NCBI RefSeq assembly: GCF_029223885.1
Contig: NZ_CP119409.1
Coordinates: 2,196,001 to 2,260,000 of the forward strand
Source: Pararhizobium gei
Lineage (GTDB): Bacteria > Pseudomonadota > Alphaproteobacteria > Rhizobiales > Rhizobiaceae
DNA: 64,000 bases
Direction of reading: 5' to 3'
A program made the translations under genes and the position numbers. The notes below the pieces were generated by a model. That model saw only the letters and a program-made list of their open reading frames with translations. It was not told the origin of the DNA and searched no databases. The stretch's first letter is position 1, and the number at the start of each line of letters is the position of its first letter. Below, in pieces: positions 9,313 to 19,998 of this stretch.

Positions 9313-10530
9313 ATGACATTGGACAGACATGCTCTTGGTTTCGGCGCCGGTGAACGGGCGATTTTTGCCTCCGATCCCTGGGCAAGCAGGGGGCGCCTCT
9401 ACCCGGAGACCGGCAGCCCGACGCGGTCGGATTTTCAGCGCGACCGGGACCGCATCGTCCACACGACGGCGTTCCGCCGTCTGAAGCACAAGACCCAGGT
9501 TTTCATTGCCGCGGATGGCGACCACTATCGCACCCGGCTGACCCATACGATCGAGGTGGCGCAGATCGCCCGTGCGCTGGCGCGGGCGCTGCGGTTGGAC
9601 GAGGATTTGGCGGAGGGCGTCGCCCTCGTGCATGATTTCGGCCATACGCCATTCGGCCATACGGGCGAGGATGCGCTTCACGAAATGTTGGAGCCCTATG
9701 GCGGCTTCGATCACAATGCGCAGTCCCTGCGCATCGTTACCAAACTGGAGCGGCGCTACGCCGAGTTCGATGGCCTGAACCTGACCTGGGAAAGCCTGGA
9801 AGGCCTCGTAAAGCACAACGGGCCGCTGATCGATGCCGAGGGGCAGGGAATTCGGGGACCCGTGCCTCAGCCTATCCTCGACTATTGTGCGCTTCACGAT
9901 CTGGAACTGGCGACCTTCGCCAGCCTTGAGGCGCAGGTGGCGGCAATTGCCGATGATATCGCCTATAATACCCATGATATAGATGATGGTCTGCGGTCGG
10001 GCTATCTGACCTTCGACATGCTGGAAGACATTCCGTTCCTCGCCGGATTGATGCGCGAAGTTGGTGATCGATATCCGGGTCTTGAGCCCAGCCGCTTCAC
10101 GCATGAGATCATGCGGCGCCAGATCACAGCCATGGTCGAGGACGTGATTACGGTGGCGCAGGATCACCTGAAGACGTTGCGTCCGCAATGTGCCGCGGAT
10201 ATTCGCAACGCCGCACGGGTGACGGTGACGTTCTCCGACTCAATGTCGATGACCGACCGGCAGATCAAGAACATGCTGATGACGCGCATTTACCGGCACC
10301 CCGATGTCATGCGCGTGCGGGCGAACGCGGCCAGGATCCTCACGGACCTCTATCAGGCCTATATGGCGGATCCGAAGCAGATGCAGAAACATTACTGGAT
10401 CGATCAGATTGCCGGCATGTCAGAACCGGTGAAAGCCCGCCACGTCGGCGATTACCTGGCCGGGATGACGGACACCTATGCGGTTACGGTCCACAAGCGT
10501 TTGTTTGACCAGACTCCGGAATTGCGATAG
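9313..10530 (+). CDS. dGTPase-like deoxynucleoside triphosphate triphosphohydrolase
   Basis: HD-domain hydrolase of the dGTPase-like type 2 family, expected to cleave dNTPs to deoxynucleoside and triphosphate. From ATG 9313 it has 405 residues. This start is preferred because GGGTGGGA lies just upstream and the [10 protein letters not shown] beginning matches relatives; an ATG at 9256 would add 19 residues of unlikely sequence. The HD metal site is visible: H71/H78 region (RLTHTIEV), then [10 protein letters not shown] with H107-D108. argS follows 87 bases downstream on the same strand. Confidence 0.92.
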   Translation: MTLDRHALGFGAGERAIFASDPWASRGRLYPETGSPTRSDFQRDRDRIVHTTAFRRLKHKTQVFIAADGDHYRTRLTHTIEVAQIARALARALRLDEDLAEGVALVHDFGHTPFGHTGEDALHEMLEPYGGFDHNAQSLRIVTKLERRYAEFDGLNLTWESLEGLVKHNGPLIDAEGQGIRGPVPQPILDYCALHDLELATFASLEAQVAAIADDIAYNTHDIDDGLRSGYLTFDMLEDIPFLAGLMREVGDRYPGLEPSRFTHEIMRRQITAMVEDVITVAQDHLKTLRPQCAADIRNAARVTVTFSDSMSMTDRQIKNMLMTRIYRHPDVMRVRANAARILTDLYQAYMADPKQMQKHYWIDQIAGMSEPVKARHVGDYLAGMTDTYAVTVHKRLFDQTPELR

Positions 10531-10617
10531 TCACCGCCCCGGTTGACAGCGGACGACTTCACGCGCGACCGACAACGACGCGATCTCGCGCCTTTGGCTG
10601 CAGAGCGGATGGATGAC

Positions 10618-12378
10618 ATGAATCTTTTCAATGACTTCGATATAAGAATTAAAAATGTTTTGGAATCTATTGATATAATTCGTGAAAAACGATCTGAAAT
10701 CGATTTTTCCCGCGTATCGGTAGAATCACCGCGCGACCCCAGTCACGGCGATGTCGCGACCAATGCGGCCATGGTCCTTTCCAAGCCGCTCGGTGTCAAC
10801 CCGCGCGCGCTTGCCGAACTGATCGTGACGAAATTGAAAGAGGATCCCGAAGTCATTGACGTCTCCGTCGCCGGTCCCGGTTTCATCAATGTCAAGCTTT
10901 CCATCGCATACTGGCAGAAGCTGCTGGCGGTGGTCATCGCCGACGGAATAAACTACGGCAGGAGCGCTGTCGGCGCCGGTCGCAAGGTGAACGTCGAATA
11001 CGTTTCGGCCAATCCGACCGGTCCCATGCATGTAGGCCATTGCCGCGGCGCCGTGGTTGGCGACACCCTGGCCAATCTGCTGAAATTTGCCGGTTACGAC
11101 GTCATCAAGGAATATTACATCAACGATGCCGGCTCCCAGATCGACACGCTGGCCCGGTCCGCATTCCTGCGGTACCGCGAGGCGCTCGGCGAAAAGATCG
11201 GCGAGATTCCATCCGGTCTTTATCCCGGCGATTATCTCGTCCCGGTCGGCGAGGCGCTTGTTGCCGAATTCGGCAGCAGCTTGCGGATCATGCCGGAAAG
11301 CAAATGGATGTCCCTGGTCAAGGACCGCACCATCGATGCGATGATGGTAATGATCCGCGAGGATCTTGCGGCCCTCAATGTCCACCACGACGTGTTTTTC
11401 TCGGAGCGCACGCTGCACGCCGATGGAGCCGCGCGCATCCGCAATGCCATCAACGATCTCACCTACAAAGGCCATGTTTACAAAGGAGCCCTGCCGCCGC
11501 CGAAGGGACAGGTTCCGGAGGACTGGGAAGACCGGGAGCAGACTTTGTTCCGCTCGACCGAGGTCGGAGACGATATCGACCGTCCCCTGATCAAATCCGA
11601 TGGGTCCTATACATACTTTGCCGCCGACGTTGCCTATTTCAAGGACAAGTTCGACCGCGGCTTCGATGAAATGATCTATGTGCTCGGCGCGGACCACGGC
11701 GGTTATGTAAAACGCCTGGAAGCTCTGGCGCGGGCCGTCTCAGGCGGCACGGCCAAGCTGACGGTTTTGCTGTGCCAGTTGGTCAAGCTCTACCGCGATG
11801 GCGAACCGGTGAAAATGTCGAAACGCTCCGGCGATTTCGTCACGCTTCGCGATGTGGTCGAGGAAGTCGGCCGTGATTCGGTGCGCTTCATGATGATCTA
11901 TCGCAAGAGCTCCGAGCCGCTCGATTTCGATTTTGCCAAGGTGACGGAGCAGTCGAAGGACAATCCGGTCTTCTACGTCCAATATGCCCATGCGCGTTGC
12001 ATGTCGGTTTTCCGGCAAGCTGCGGAGGCATTTCCAGGCGTCGATTTCGAAACGATCGACCTTGCGGGCGCCATTGCCGGGAATATCGTCGATTCGAACG
12101 AGATCCAGCTTGTCGCCAAGCTTGCAGAATATCCGCGGGTGATAGAAGCTGCAGCACTGTCGCAGGAGCCGCACAGGATCGCGTTTTACCTCTACGATCT
12201 TGCCGGCGCCTTCCACGGACACTGGAATAAAGGTAAAGAGTCTCCCGAATTACGTTTTGTTAACGATAAAAATAGAGAATTGACCATCGCCAGACTTGGG
12301 CTGGTGCGTGCCGTCGCCTCCGTTTTGAAATCGGGCCTGTCTATTACAGGCACCGCTGCTCCGGACGAGATGCGATAG
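10618..12378 (+). CDS. argS: Arginyl-tRNA synthetase
   Basis: Class I enzyme that charges tRNA-Arg. 586 residues from ATG 10618. The N-terminal Add-1 tRNA-binding domain (residues 1-110) is followed by [12 protein letters not shown] (HIGH-type motif), then KMSKRSG and the C-terminal DALR anticodon domain. [10 protein letters not shown] matches the usual alphaproteobacterial start. An in-frame ATG at 10609 would add only three residues, and TTG 10543 is unlikely. It sits between the dGTPase-like gene and the SPOR protein on the same strand, with short gaps. Confidence 0.96.
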   Translation: MNLFNDFDIRIKNVLESIDIIREKRSEIDFSRVSVESPRDPSHGDVATNAAMVLSKPLGVNPRALAELIVTKLKEDPEVIDVSVAGPGFINVKLSIAYWQKLLAVVIADGINYGRSAVGAGRKVNVEYVSANPTGPMHVGHCRGAVVGDTLANLLKFAGYDVIKEYYINDAGSQIDTLARSAFLRYREALGEKIGEIPSGLYPGDYLVPVGEALVAEFGSSLRIMPESKWMSLVKDRTIDAMMVMIREDLAALNVHHDVFFSERTLHADGAARIRNAINDLTYKGHVYKGALPPPKGQVPEDWEDREQTLFRSTEVGDDIDRPLIKSDGSYTYFAADVAYFKDKFDRGFDEMIYVLGADHGGYVKRLEALARAVSGGTAKLTVLLCQLVKLYRDGEPVKMSKRSGDFVTLRDVVEEVGRDSVRFMMIYRKSSEPLDFDFAKVTEQSKDNPVFYVQYAHARCMSVFRQAAEAFPGVDFETIDLAGAIAGNIVDSNEIQLVAKLAEYPRVIEAAALSQEPHRIAFYLYDLAGAFHGHWNKGKESPELRFVNDKNRELTIARLGLVRAVASVLKSGLSITGTAAPDEMR

Positions 12379-12438
12379 TCACGTCACCATTTCCCCACAA
12401 AGCACTGGCAGGAACCGGCTAAGTTGCGAGTGGAGAGC

Positions 12439-15300
12439 ATGGCAGACAAACAATTGGCACGAAGCGAGACTGCGGATTTCAACGTTCTGGCGGATGATGA
12501 TCCTTTGGCAGAGCTTGCCCGCATTGTCGGCTATGACAACCGGCCCGCAGTTCAGCAGTTGCAGGAACTCGAGAGGCACCGCGAACTTGTTCGCAAGGAG
12601 CCGGAGATCAATCTCGAAGACGAACTGCTGCGCGAGTTCCACGTATACGATGCGCCAAACGAAGCCGTCCGCGCGCCTCAGCTGGTCGATGCCGTTGCCC
12701 AAGCAGCGCCGGTCGTCGAGCAGGCCCCTCTTGCCGTGGTTGCCGAGCCCGTTCGCGTCGAACCTGAATTGTCGTCTGTAAAGGCAGATCAGGAGACCGA
12801 TGCTGCGCTTTCAACCGGTCAGCCGCTCGTTAAGCCGGCTGGCGTACCCGCGTCCGAATTGTCCTACGAGGCGATCGATCTCGAGCGGGAGCTTGAGATG
12901 TCGATCAGTTATGATGATTACTACGGTCAGAGCGAACCGGCAGCGGAGCCGGCTGCTGCCACACCGGTAGAGCATCGGATCGTTGACGCGCCGGCGGTCG
13001 AGCCGGAAAACAAGCTCGCCATCCCTGTTGAAACTACGCCTGTTGAAACTACGCCTGTTGAAACTGCGCCTGTTGAAACTGCGCCGGTCGAGAATGTGCT
13101 TGTCGAAACTGCATCTGCCGAGATTGCTCCTGTGGATGCTGTCCCGGTCGCCGGGGCGAAGGATCAGGATGCGGTGGCGCGGCAGGCCGATCCGGTGACG
13201 GTCGATGGTTCTGACCCGGGCAAGCATGCCGTGTCCCCATCGAATTCCGGCGATGTCACGATCGCTGCGGGTGATGCGCAAGGGATAGACGATCTCCTGG
13301 CCGATATCGAGCGTTTCCCGGTTCCGCCTTTGCCGGCTGCGAGAGTCGCCGCGGTTGCCGAACCTGTGCGCAAGGTCAATTATCCCTTCACGCCGACATT
13401 CAGCCGTGCGACACCGGTGGCCTCTGCGGGTGGTTCGCAAAAAGCATTTGCCACACCGCTTGCGGCAGTCCCGGTATCGCTGCCGGTCACCCCCGTTGTC
13501 GCCGAAACAGCCTCTGTCCCGGCCGAAATCATGGTATCGCCTGTCGTTACCGAAGCTGCGCCTCAGTTGAAGGCCGCCATCGACCAGGATCCCGACTTCG
13601 ATCTCGATTCGTTCGAGCTTGACCTTTCCGAGATTGATCTGGCGATTGAGCCCGTGGAGTCGGCGCCGGTACAGCCGATGACCGCCACGCCTGCGCCCCT
13701 TGCTGTGGAAACCGTCGAAACGCAGGTTTTCGATGCACCGGTTGCTGATGATGACGATGCAGACATCGAGCCGGAGAGCATGCTCCCCTTTGATCCCGCA
13801 ATGATCGCTGATTCGGAGGAGAACCCGGTGGCGATCACTGATCTCCATGTGCCGCAGCTTCCTGTCGTCGAGCAGGAGCGCCCGGTCGCGCATCACCCTG
13901 ATTACGATCTCGATCTCGATGCCGAGATGGCCCAGCTCTTCGGCGCGCCGAATGCAAGTGTAGCGTCGAGCGGGAAAAACGGCCGGGATATCGGTGCCGC
14001 CGCCCTGCCGCATTCCTCTCAGGCGCAGCCTTCGGGACGGGCTTCCCCCGTAGAAGAAGATTTCGAAGAATTCGAAAAGGCAATGGAAGCCGATTTCAGG
14101 CTGTCGCTCAGCCAGCGCCATGAAACGGATCCGTCGCAGGATCGTCTCGCGGTTGGATCGGGCTATGTGGCCGACACACAGTATGACGACGAACGCCAGG
14201 GCCGCGGCAAGCGGCGTCTGGTGCTGATGGCCGCTACTGTGGCGGGTTTGGCGATCTTCGGCGGGGCAGGCGTCTACGCCTTTATGAACCATGACAGCTC
14301 AGCTCTCTCAGCCGGGGAGCCCAAGATCATTCTCGCGGACAAGACGCCGGTAAAAATGGTGCCGTTGGAAAAAGGCGGCAAAACCGTTCCCAACCAGGAC
14401 AAGGCTGTCTATGACCGCGTCGCAGGTGCACAGGATCCTGGTCCCTCCCAGGACACGCTCGTTTCCTCCACAGAGGAGCCGATGGATGTGGTTCAGCGGA
14501 CACTGACCCCGGAGAATCTCCCGTTGGAAGGCGCTGGCGAGGAGTTGCCGGGTCTGGCAGACGAAGACCAGTCCGAGCGTCTGTTGCCGGACGGGCAGTC
14601 GGCGGAAAACATGGCCAGCGATGACGCCGTCACGCCGGCGGTGGCGCCGCGCAAGGTGCGGACCATGATCGTCAAGCCGGACGGAACGCTGGTTGCCCGC
14701 GAAGAAACCGCGGTTGTACCATCGACAGAAACGGCTGCTGTTTCGGGGCGAGGCGACCCACAGGTCAAAACCGTAAAGACGACATCCATCACGGCCCCGG
14801 TGGAAACCGGCTCAACGCCGAAAGCGCTGTCTGAAGGCCAAGCCATCGAGCCGGCCCAGAAAACTGCACTTGAGGAGGCCGCGGCAGCCACTGTCGAGGA
14901 AGTCGCTCCCGTTCGCTCGGTCAAGACTTCGGCCGTTGCCGACCCGATCCCGCAGGCGCGCCCCGTCGAAGAGGCGAAGGTCGTGGATACCTTCAAAACC
15001 GAGCCCGCGCAAAAGCCGGTAGAAACCAAGCCGGTGGAGACCGCCGCTGTTGCTCCCGGCACCTACGTCATCCAGATCGCCTCGCTGCCCTCGGAGGCTG
15101 AAGCCCAGCGGTCCTTCAAGTCTCTGTCGGGAAAGTTCGGCGGCGTCATTAAGGGCAAGGGCGTGGATATCAAGAAAGCTGAAATCGCCGGAAAGGGAAC
15201 CTATTTCCGGGTCCGCATTCCGGCCGGTACGCGGCAAGAGGCCAACGCACTCTGCTCGCGCTACAAGAGCGCTGGCGGCAGCTGCCTCGTCACGAAGTAA
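12439..15300 (+). CDS. Large SPOR-domain membrane protein
   Basis: 953 residues from ATG 12439 (GTGGAGAG just upstream). Residues 1 to about 590 are predicted cytoplasmic, acidic and Pro/Ala/Val-rich, with tandem VETTP-type repeats near 197-217. One membrane segment lies at about 591-616, preceded by GKRRL. A periplasmic linker leads to a C-terminal SPOR domain (about 874-953, YVIQIASLPSEAEAQ to SCLVTK). SPOR domains bind septal peptidoglycan stripped of stem peptides, so a role at the division site or growing pole is likely. It resembles DamX/DedD in plan but is not clearly orthologous. nagZ follows after a terminator. Confidence 0.85.
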   Translation: MADKQLARSETADFNVLADDDPLAELARIVGYDNRPAVQQLQELERHRELVRKEPEINLEDELLREFHVYDAPNEAVRAPQLVDAVAQAAPVVEQAPLAVVAEPVRVEPELSSVKADQETDAALSTGQPLVKPAGVPASELSYEAIDLERELEMSISYDDYYGQSEPAAEPAAATPVEHRIVDAPAVEPENKLAIPVETTPVETTPVETAPVETAPVENVLVETASAEIAPVDAVPVAGAKDQDAVARQADPVTVDGSDPGKHAVSPSNSGDVTIAAGDAQGIDDLLADIERFPVPPLPAARVAAVAEPVRKVNYPFTPTFSRATPVASAGGSQKAFATPLAAVPVSLPVTPVVAETASVPAEIMVSPVVTEAAPQLKAAIDQDPDFDLDSFELDLSEIDLAIEPVESAPVQPMTATPAPLAVETVETQVFDAPVADDDDADIEPESMLPFDPAMIADSEENPVAITDLHVPQLPVVEQERPVAHHPDYDLDLDAEMAQLFGAPNASVASSGKNGRDIGAAALPHSSQAQPSGRASPVEEDFEEFEKAMEADFRLSLSQRHETDPSQDRLAVGSGYVADTQYDDERQGRGKRRLVLMAATVAGLAIFGGAGVYAFMNHDSSALSAGEPKIILADKTPVKMVPLEKGGKTVPNQDKAVYDRVAGAQDPGPSQDTLVSSTEEPMDVVQRTLTPENLPLEGAGEELPGLADEDQSERLLPDGQSAENMASDDAVTPAVAPRKVRTMIVKPDGTLVAREETAVVPSTETAAVSGRGDPQVKTVKTTSITAPVETGSTPKALSEGQAIEPAQKTALEEAAAATVEEVAPVRSVKTSAVADPIPQARPVEEAKVVDTFKTEPAQKPVETKPVETAAVAPGTYVIQIASLPSEAEAQRSFKSLSGKFGGVIKGKGVDIKKAEIAGKGTYFRVRIPAGTRQEANALCSRYKSAGGSCLVTK
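13027..13116 (+). repeat. 15-bp tandem repeat inside the SPOR gene
   Basis: Four consecutive units of GTTGAAACTRCGCCT (13027-13041, 13042-13056, 13057-13071, 13072-13086), the last with one changed base, are followed by two decayed units to 13116. They encode V-E-T-[TA]-P pentapeptides. Copy number is likely to vary between strains. Confidence 0.92.
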
Positions 15301-15316
15301 ATCGCTCGAGCCAATT

Positions 15317-15350
15317 AAGAAGGCGCGGCACGACCGCGCCTTCTTCCGTT
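15317..15350 (+). terminator. Rho-independent terminator after the SPOR gene
   Basis: A perfect 12-bp stem (15317-15328 with 15334-15345), 5-base loop, then a short T-rich tail. It lies 16 bases past the stop. Confidence 0.82.
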
Positions 15351-15431
15351 TTCGCAGCGATGGCTGTGAAGGATGTTTCCCTGCGCGAAAGGGCATTCGC
15401 CTTTGACCGCCGCAATCATTATTGTCCTGTC

Positions 15432-16448
15432 ATGACCGAATCAAAAGCATTTATCTCCGGCTGCAAGGGCCTTGTTCTCACCGACGAAGAAAAGGCCTTC
15501 TTCGCGGGAGAGCGCCCCTGGGGTTTCATTCTCTTCGGGCGCAACATCGGCGAGCCGCAGCAGATTTCCGATCTCGTCGCCTCGCTTCGCGACAGCATCG
15601 GCAACCCCGATGCACCTGTCCTGATCGATCAGGAGGGCGGCCGTGTCCAGCGCATCAAGCCGCCGCTCGTTGCGCAATATCCGAATGGCGCGGCAATCGG
15701 CGAGATGTATTTGCGCGATCGCGACGCCGGGCTGAGGGCCGCCTGGCTGATGTCGCGTCTCCACGCTTTCGATCTCCTGCGTCTCGGCATCACGGTCGAT
15801 TGCCTGCCGGTCCTCGACGTGCCGATCGAAGGTTCAAGCGATGTGATCGGCAACCGGGCCTACGGCTACGACCCGCGCGCGGTCGCGGAGATTGGCGCCG
15901 CAGCCGCGGCAGGCCTCAAGGCGGGCGGCATGCTGCCGGTCATGAAACATATGCCGGGACACGGCCGCGCCTTTGTCGATTCCCACCATAAGCTCCCGGT
16001 CGTCGAGGCTTCGTTGGCCGAGCTTGCCGGCAGCGATTTCCTGCCCTTCGTCGCGATGAAAGATGAACTCATGGCCATGTCGGCCCATATCGTCTTTACC
16101 GCGATTGACGCCGACAATCCGGCAACGACGTCGCCGAAGATCGTACGCGAAATCATCCGCGGCCATATCGGCTTCGACGGCCTGTTGATGTCGGACGATG
16201 TGTCGATGAATGCGCTTGCCGGTGATATCGAGACGCGCGCAAGGGGCATTGTTGCAGCCGGGCTCGATCTCGTCTTGCATTGCCACGGCATTATGGATGA
16301 AATGCTTCAGGTTGCCCGTGTCGTCCCGGAAATCGCCGGCGACACGCTGCGGCGCGTCAAGGCGGTGGAAGCCGGCTTCTCGAAGCCGGATCTGTCCGAT
16401 GAGGCGGCGTTACGTGAAGAGTTTAACGGCATGATGGCCATCGTGTAG
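15432..16448 (+). CDS. nagZ: Beta-N-acetylhexosaminidase
   Basis: 338 residues of glycoside hydrolase family 3, the size of cytoplasmic NagZ. NagZ removes GlcNAc from anhydro-muropeptides during peptidoglycan recycling. The catalytic loop KHMPGHGRAFVDSHHKLP carries the Asp-His acid/base pair, and MSDDVSMNAL holds the nucleophilic Asp. No signal peptide is seen. ATG 15432 is chosen because the family begins with a short segment before FISGCKG; the upstream ATG 15360 overlaps the terminator region. scpA follows 22 bases later and scpB overlaps it, so nagZ-scpA-scpB look co-transcribed. Confidence 0.95.
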   Translation: MTESKAFISGCKGLVLTDEEKAFFAGERPWGFILFGRNIGEPQQISDLVASLRDSIGNPDAPVLIDQEGGRVQRIKPPLVAQYPNGAAIGEMYLRDRDAGLRAAWLMSRLHAFDLLRLGITVDCLPVLDVPIEGSSDVIGNRAYGYDPRAVAEIGAAAAAGLKAGGMLPVMKHMPGHGRAFVDSHHKLPVVEASLAELAGSDFLPFVAMKDELMAMSAHIVFTAIDADNPATTSPKIVREIIRGHIGFDGLLMSDDVSMNALAGDIETRARGIVAAGLDLVLHCHGIMDEMLQVARVVPEIAGDTLRRVKAVEAGFSKPDLSDEAALREEFNGMMAIV

Positions 16449-16470
16449 AGGCATCGGAGGCAAAGCGATC

Positions 16471-17337
16471 GTGAGCAACGCCGGCGACATGCAGAACAGA
16501 CCGGCGGCAAGATCCACGATGGAGAGTTTGTGGCAGGAGGAGGGCGCCGACCGCGGCCTTCACGAGGAAGAACTCCTCGTTGATATCGCCGGTTTCGAAG
16601 GTCCCCTTGACCTTCTGCTGCATCTTGCCCGTCATCAGCGCGTCGATCTTTCCCGCATATCCGTGCTGGCGCTTGCCGAGCAATATATCGGCTTCATCGA
16701 GAAGGCGCGCAATATTCGCCTCGAACTCGCTGCTGATTACCTCGTCATGGCGGCCTGGCTGGCGTTCCTGAAATCGCGCCTGCTCATTCCGCGGCAGACG
16801 AAGGACGAGGGGCCGTCGGGTGAGGAGATGGCGTCTGCGCTGGCGTTCCGGCTGAAGCGTCTGGAAGCCATGCGCGATGCGGCGACCCGCCTCGTCAATA
16901 GAAACCGTCTCGGCCGCGACGTGTTTGCGCGTGGTGCTCCCGAGCATATTCCCGTGGAAAAGACCTCTGCCTTCGAGGCGTCCCTTTATGATCTCTTGAA
17001 TGCCTATGCATCGCTTCGTCAGCGCGAGGCCGTCATGCAGGTGACGATCGAGCGGCGGCAGGTCTGGTCGCTGGCCGATGCACGGCTCGTGCTGGCAAGA
17101 TTGATCGGCGATATGGTCGATTGGACGGCGCTGGACCATTTTCTGTTGCGCTACATGACGAGCCCGAAAGAGAGGGCGACGGCGATTGCCAGCTCCTTTG
17201 CCGCATCGCTCGAAATGGTGCGGGAAGGGCGGCTTGAGATCCGGCAGGATGGCGCGTTTTCGCCGATCTATGTTCGCCAGGGGCCGAACAAGCTGACACC
17301 CGAAGCGCTGGCCGAAGTGGAGGCCGGGCGTGATTGA
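16471..17337 (+). CDS. scpA: Segregation and condensation protein A
   Basis: Kleisin subunit of the SMC-ScpAB condensin. 288 residues with the conserved LLVDIAGFEGPLDLLLHLAR near the N-terminus (SMC-head contact helix) and a winged-helix C-terminus. The start is GTG 16471, with GGAGG ten bases upstream (16456-16460). The N-terminus is about 30 residues longer than in Bacillus, as usual in rhizobia. It overlaps scpB by 8 bases, pointing to translational coupling. Confidence 0.95.
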   Translation: MSNAGDMQNRPAARSTMESLWQEEGADRGLHEEELLVDIAGFEGPLDLLLHLARHQRVDLSRISVLALAEQYIGFIEKARNIRLELAADYLVMAAWLAFLKSRLLIPRQTKDEGPSGEEMASALAFRLKRLEAMRDAATRLVNRNRLGRDVFARGAPEHIPVEKTSAFEASLYDLLNAYASLRQREAVMQVTIERRQVWSLADARLVLARLIGDMVDWTALDHFLLRYMTSPKERATAIASSFAASLEMVREGRLEIRQDGAFSPIYVRQGPNKLTPEALAEVEAGRD

Positions 17338-18058
17338 TCTGCAGAAGCACCTGCCGGGCCTTGCAGGTGAGGAGGCAGGTGATTCTGTGGCTTTGCCCGA
17401 TCCGACCTTGGAAACGGAAGCGGAGCGAATAGCCGAAGCCTTGGTGTTCGCATCGGCGCAGCCCGTCGCCGAAGCTTATGTCGCAGCCCGTTTGCCCCGC
17501 GGCGCCGACGTTCACCGCATCATGCTCAGGCTGAAATCCATCTATGCCGGACGCGGCGTCAACCTTGTGCAAGTCGGCGATCACTGGGCCTTCCGAACAG
17601 CCGCCGACCTCTCATTCGTTGTTCAGACGAATGAGAACGAGGTGAGAAAGTTGTCGCGGGCAGCATTGGAGGTGCTGTCTATCATTGCTTATCACCAACC
17701 CGTCACGCGCGCTGAAATCGAGGACATCCGTGGAGTTCAGACCTCGAAAGGCACCCTTGACGTCCTTATGGAGGCTGGCTGGATTCGATTTCGCGGTCGC
17801 CGCCGGACCCCTGGCCGCCCGGTGACCTTTGGGACGACACGCGACTTTCTCGATCATTTCGGTCTGGAGGACCTCAGGGACCTTCCGGGGCTGGAGGAAC
17901 TGAGGGGCGCCGGTCTTCTCTCCGGCCGCGTCCCTTCCAACTTTCGGATTCCCGTTCCGCTCAGCGAGGATGGGTTGAGTGATGATGAGGACCCGATCAC
18001 GCAGCTCGATCTGGAAGAACTGGGCTTGCTGACGCCAGGTGGCGGCGATGGAGAGTAG
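17330..18058 (+). CDS. scpB: Segregation and condensation protein B
   Basis: 242 residues with two winged-helix domains. The central segment [20 protein letters not shown] is the ScpB signature. It binds ScpA dimers in the SMC condensin. The GTG start at 17330 lies inside the end of scpA. The C-terminal 60 residues are acidic. The Tat genes start 137 bases downstream on the same strand, the usual alphaproteobacterial order nagZ-scpA-scpB-tatABC-serS. Confidence 0.94.
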   Translation: MIDLQKHLPGLAGEEAGDSVALPDPTLETEAERIAEALVFASAQPVAEAYVAARLPRGADVHRIMLRLKSIYAGRGVNLVQVGDHWAFRTAADLSFVVQTNENEVRKLSRAALEVLSIIAYHQPVTRAEIEDIRGVQTSKGTLDVLMEAGWIRFRGRRRTPGRPVTFGTTRDFLDHFGLEDLRDLPGLEELRGAGLLSGRVPSNFRIPVPLSEDGLSDDEDPITQLDLEELGLLTPGGGDGE

Positions 18059-18195
18059 CCGTCCCGGTTCCGCCGAAGTCTTCGGGTAACCATTGCGTGA
18101 TGCACGGCTTTCCGTTAACGAGCGAGATGGATTGCCGTTTGAAAAAGATGCACGGTCATCTTAAACCGGACTACGGATTATACGGGAGTAAGAAT

Positions 18196-18399
18196 ATGGG
18201 TTCCTTTAGTATCTGGCACTGGCTGATCGTTCTGGTCGTCGTCCTGCTTCTGTTCGGGCGCGGCAAGATCCCGGAACTGATGGGCGATGTCGCCAAGGGC
18301 ATCAAGAGCTTCAAGAAGGGCATGACCGAAGAGGATACGACCGCCGAAAAAGGCGTCGATGCAAAGACGGTCGAGCACAAATCCGACGAAGTGCGCTGA
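18196..18399 (+). CDS. tatA: Sec-independent translocase subunit TatA
   Basis: 67 residues. A single N-terminal membrane helix ([20 protein letters not shown]) carries the FGxxK hinge, followed by the amphipathic helix ([17 protein letters not shown]) and a charged tail. TatA forms the pore element for folded, twin-arginine proteins. ATG 18196 is chosen because it puts the membrane helix at the start and has GGGAGTAAG before it. tatB and tatC follow. Confidence 0.95.
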   Translation: MGSFSIWHWLIVLVVVLLLFGRGKIPELMGDVAKGIKSFKKGMTEEDTTAEKGVDAKTVEHKSDEVR

Positions 18400-18471
18400 T
18401 CGTGCATCATGGTCGAGGTCCGGTCGAAATGACCGGCCTTGCTGCGTTCCAGTGTCGTGGAGTTCCAATTC

Positions 18472-19116
18472 ATGCTTGATGTCGGCTGGACAGAGCTCGT
18501 CGTTATTGCTGTCGTTCTGATTATTGTCGTCGGTCCAAAAGACCTGCCACCCATGTTGCGAACCTTCGGCAAGATGATGACGAAGATGCGCGGAATGGCG
18601 AGCGATTTTCGGCAGCAATTCGACGAAGCCCTGAAAGAGGCGGATCTCGACGATGTTCGCAAAACGCTGAGCGATGCGCAGAAACTCAACCCCGCGCACA
18701 GCCTGCGCGAGGCCATGAACCCGTTGCGGCAAATGGGCAATGAGATCAAGGCGGACTTGCAGAAGGCGACCGCTGTTGACGCAAAACCTGTCGAGCCGAA
18801 AGCTGGCGAACAGAAACCTGTCGAATCAAAACCGGCCGAGCCGTCGGTTCCGCTGGAAAGCAATACGAGTTCCGGTGCTCTTCCGAATGAGATAGCCGCC
18901 GCTGCCGTTGTGCCGCAGGAGCAGCCGGTCAGCAGTCCGGCGGTTGCACGGGCAATCGACGTACCGTCGATCCAGACGGAGACCGCCGTGCCAATCGCGG
19001 CGGAGCCGAAGGCCAAGCGCGCCAAGCCGAAGGTGGGCGATGCGGCGGCGGTCAAAAAGGCGGTGAAATCTGCTGAAAAGCCGGCAAAGCCGACCAAGAA
19101 AAAGGATGACGCATGA
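18472..19116 (+). CDS. tatB: Sec-independent translocase subunit TatB
   Basis: 214 residues from ATG 18472. The N-terminal helix has the TatB hallmark MLDVGWTELVVIAVVLIIVV with Glu in the membrane segment and GPKDLP as hinge. A long amphipathic helix follows, then a Lys/Pro/Ala-rich tail ending KKKDDA. TatB forms the substrate receptor with TatC. The last four bases overlap the tatC start (ATGA), indicating coupling. Confidence 0.95.
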   Translation: MLDVGWTELVVIAVVLIIVVGPKDLPPMLRTFGKMMTKMRGMASDFRQQFDEALKEADLDDVRKTLSDAQKLNPAHSLREAMNPLRQMGNEIKADLQKATAVDAKPVEPKAGEQKPVESKPAEPSVPLESNTSSGALPNEIAAAAVVPQEQPVSSPAVARAIDVPSIQTETAVPIAAEPKAKRAKPKVGDAAAVKKAVKSAEKPAKPTKKKDDA

Positions 19117-19931
19117 GCGGCGAGATCGAAGACAAGCCCCAGCCGCTGATCGAGCATCTGATCGAGCTTCGGTCACGGTTGATTTGGGCGGTTGGCGCGT
19201 TTTTCATTGCTTTTCTGGTATGCTTCTATTTTGCCAAGGCGCTGTTCGACTTTCTTGTCCAGCCGTTCAAATGGGCCGTCCAATGGGCTGGCCTCGATCA
19301 CCGTGCGGTTGAGCTGATCTATACGGCACCCCAGGAATTCTTCTTCACGCAGATCAAGGTGGCGATGTTCAGCGCCATGGTGCTGGCCTTCCCGGTGATT
19401 GCCTCTCAGGTCTATAAATTCGTGGCGCCCGGGCTCTACAAGAACGAACGGGCAGCCTTTCTGCCGTTCCTTGTCGCATCGCCGCTTCTGTTTCTTCTCG
19501 GTGCGGCGCTGGTCTACTTCTTTTTCACGCCGATGGTGATGTGGTTCTTTCTTGCCATGGAGCAGAGCGGCGGCGAAGGCGAGGTTTCCATCCAGCTGCT
19601 GCCCAAGGTTTCGGAGTATCTGAGCCTGATCATGTCGCTGATCTTTGCTTTCGGCCTCGTGTTTCAGCTGCCGGTCGTCACCACCCTTCTGGCTCGGGTC
19701 GGCTTCGTGACGTCGCAGGGGCTAAAGGAAAAGCGCAAATATGCGATCGTTATCGCTTTCGTCGCGGCGGCGATCCTCACTCCGCCCGATCCCGTATCCC
19801 AGATCGGTCTTGCCCTTCCTGCCATCCTTCTCTACGAGATTTCCATCTATACCGCCCGACTCGTGGAACGGCAGCGGGCTCGCAACGCAGCGGCTCGCGA
19901 GGTCGCCGAGGCGGGCAAGGACGCCGGCTGA
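19113..19931 (+). CDS. tatC: Sec-independent translocase subunit TatC
   Basis: 272 residues with six membrane segments. The start PLIEHLIELRSRLIWA carries the conserved cytoplasmic motif that reads the twin-arginine signal, and YTAPQEFFFTQIKVA is the first periplasmic loop signature with its conserved Pro and Glu. The end is short and charged. It is the last Tat gene; serS follows after 67 bases. Confidence 0.97.
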   Translation: MSGEIEDKPQPLIEHLIELRSRLIWAVGAFFIAFLVCFYFAKALFDFLVQPFKWAVQWAGLDHRAVELIYTAPQEFFFTQIKVAMFSAMVLAFPVIASQVYKFVAPGLYKNERAAFLPFLVASPLLFLLGAALVYFFFTPMVMWFFLAMEQSGGEGEVSIQLLPKVSEYLSLIMSLIFAFGLVFQLPVVTTLLARVGFVTSQGLKEKRKYAIVIAFVAAAILTPPDPVSQIGLALPAILLYEISIYTARLVERQRARNAAAREVAEAGKDAG

Positions 19932-19998
19932 CGCGACATTGCGCGTTCCTCCGTGCGTCCGGGCCTCCCATGTCTCGACAAGCAGGATCTGAACGAAC

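Noticed and set aside
13027..13116. Short regular repeats considered as a CRISPR-like array
   Set aside because: The units are directly adjacent without spacers, in frame, and encode a pentapeptide repeat.
12811..14292. A 493-codon minus-strand frame with Arg-rich repeats over the SPOR gene
   Set aside because: The NRRSFNRRSF repeats are the reverse reading of the VETTP tandem repeat in the real gene.
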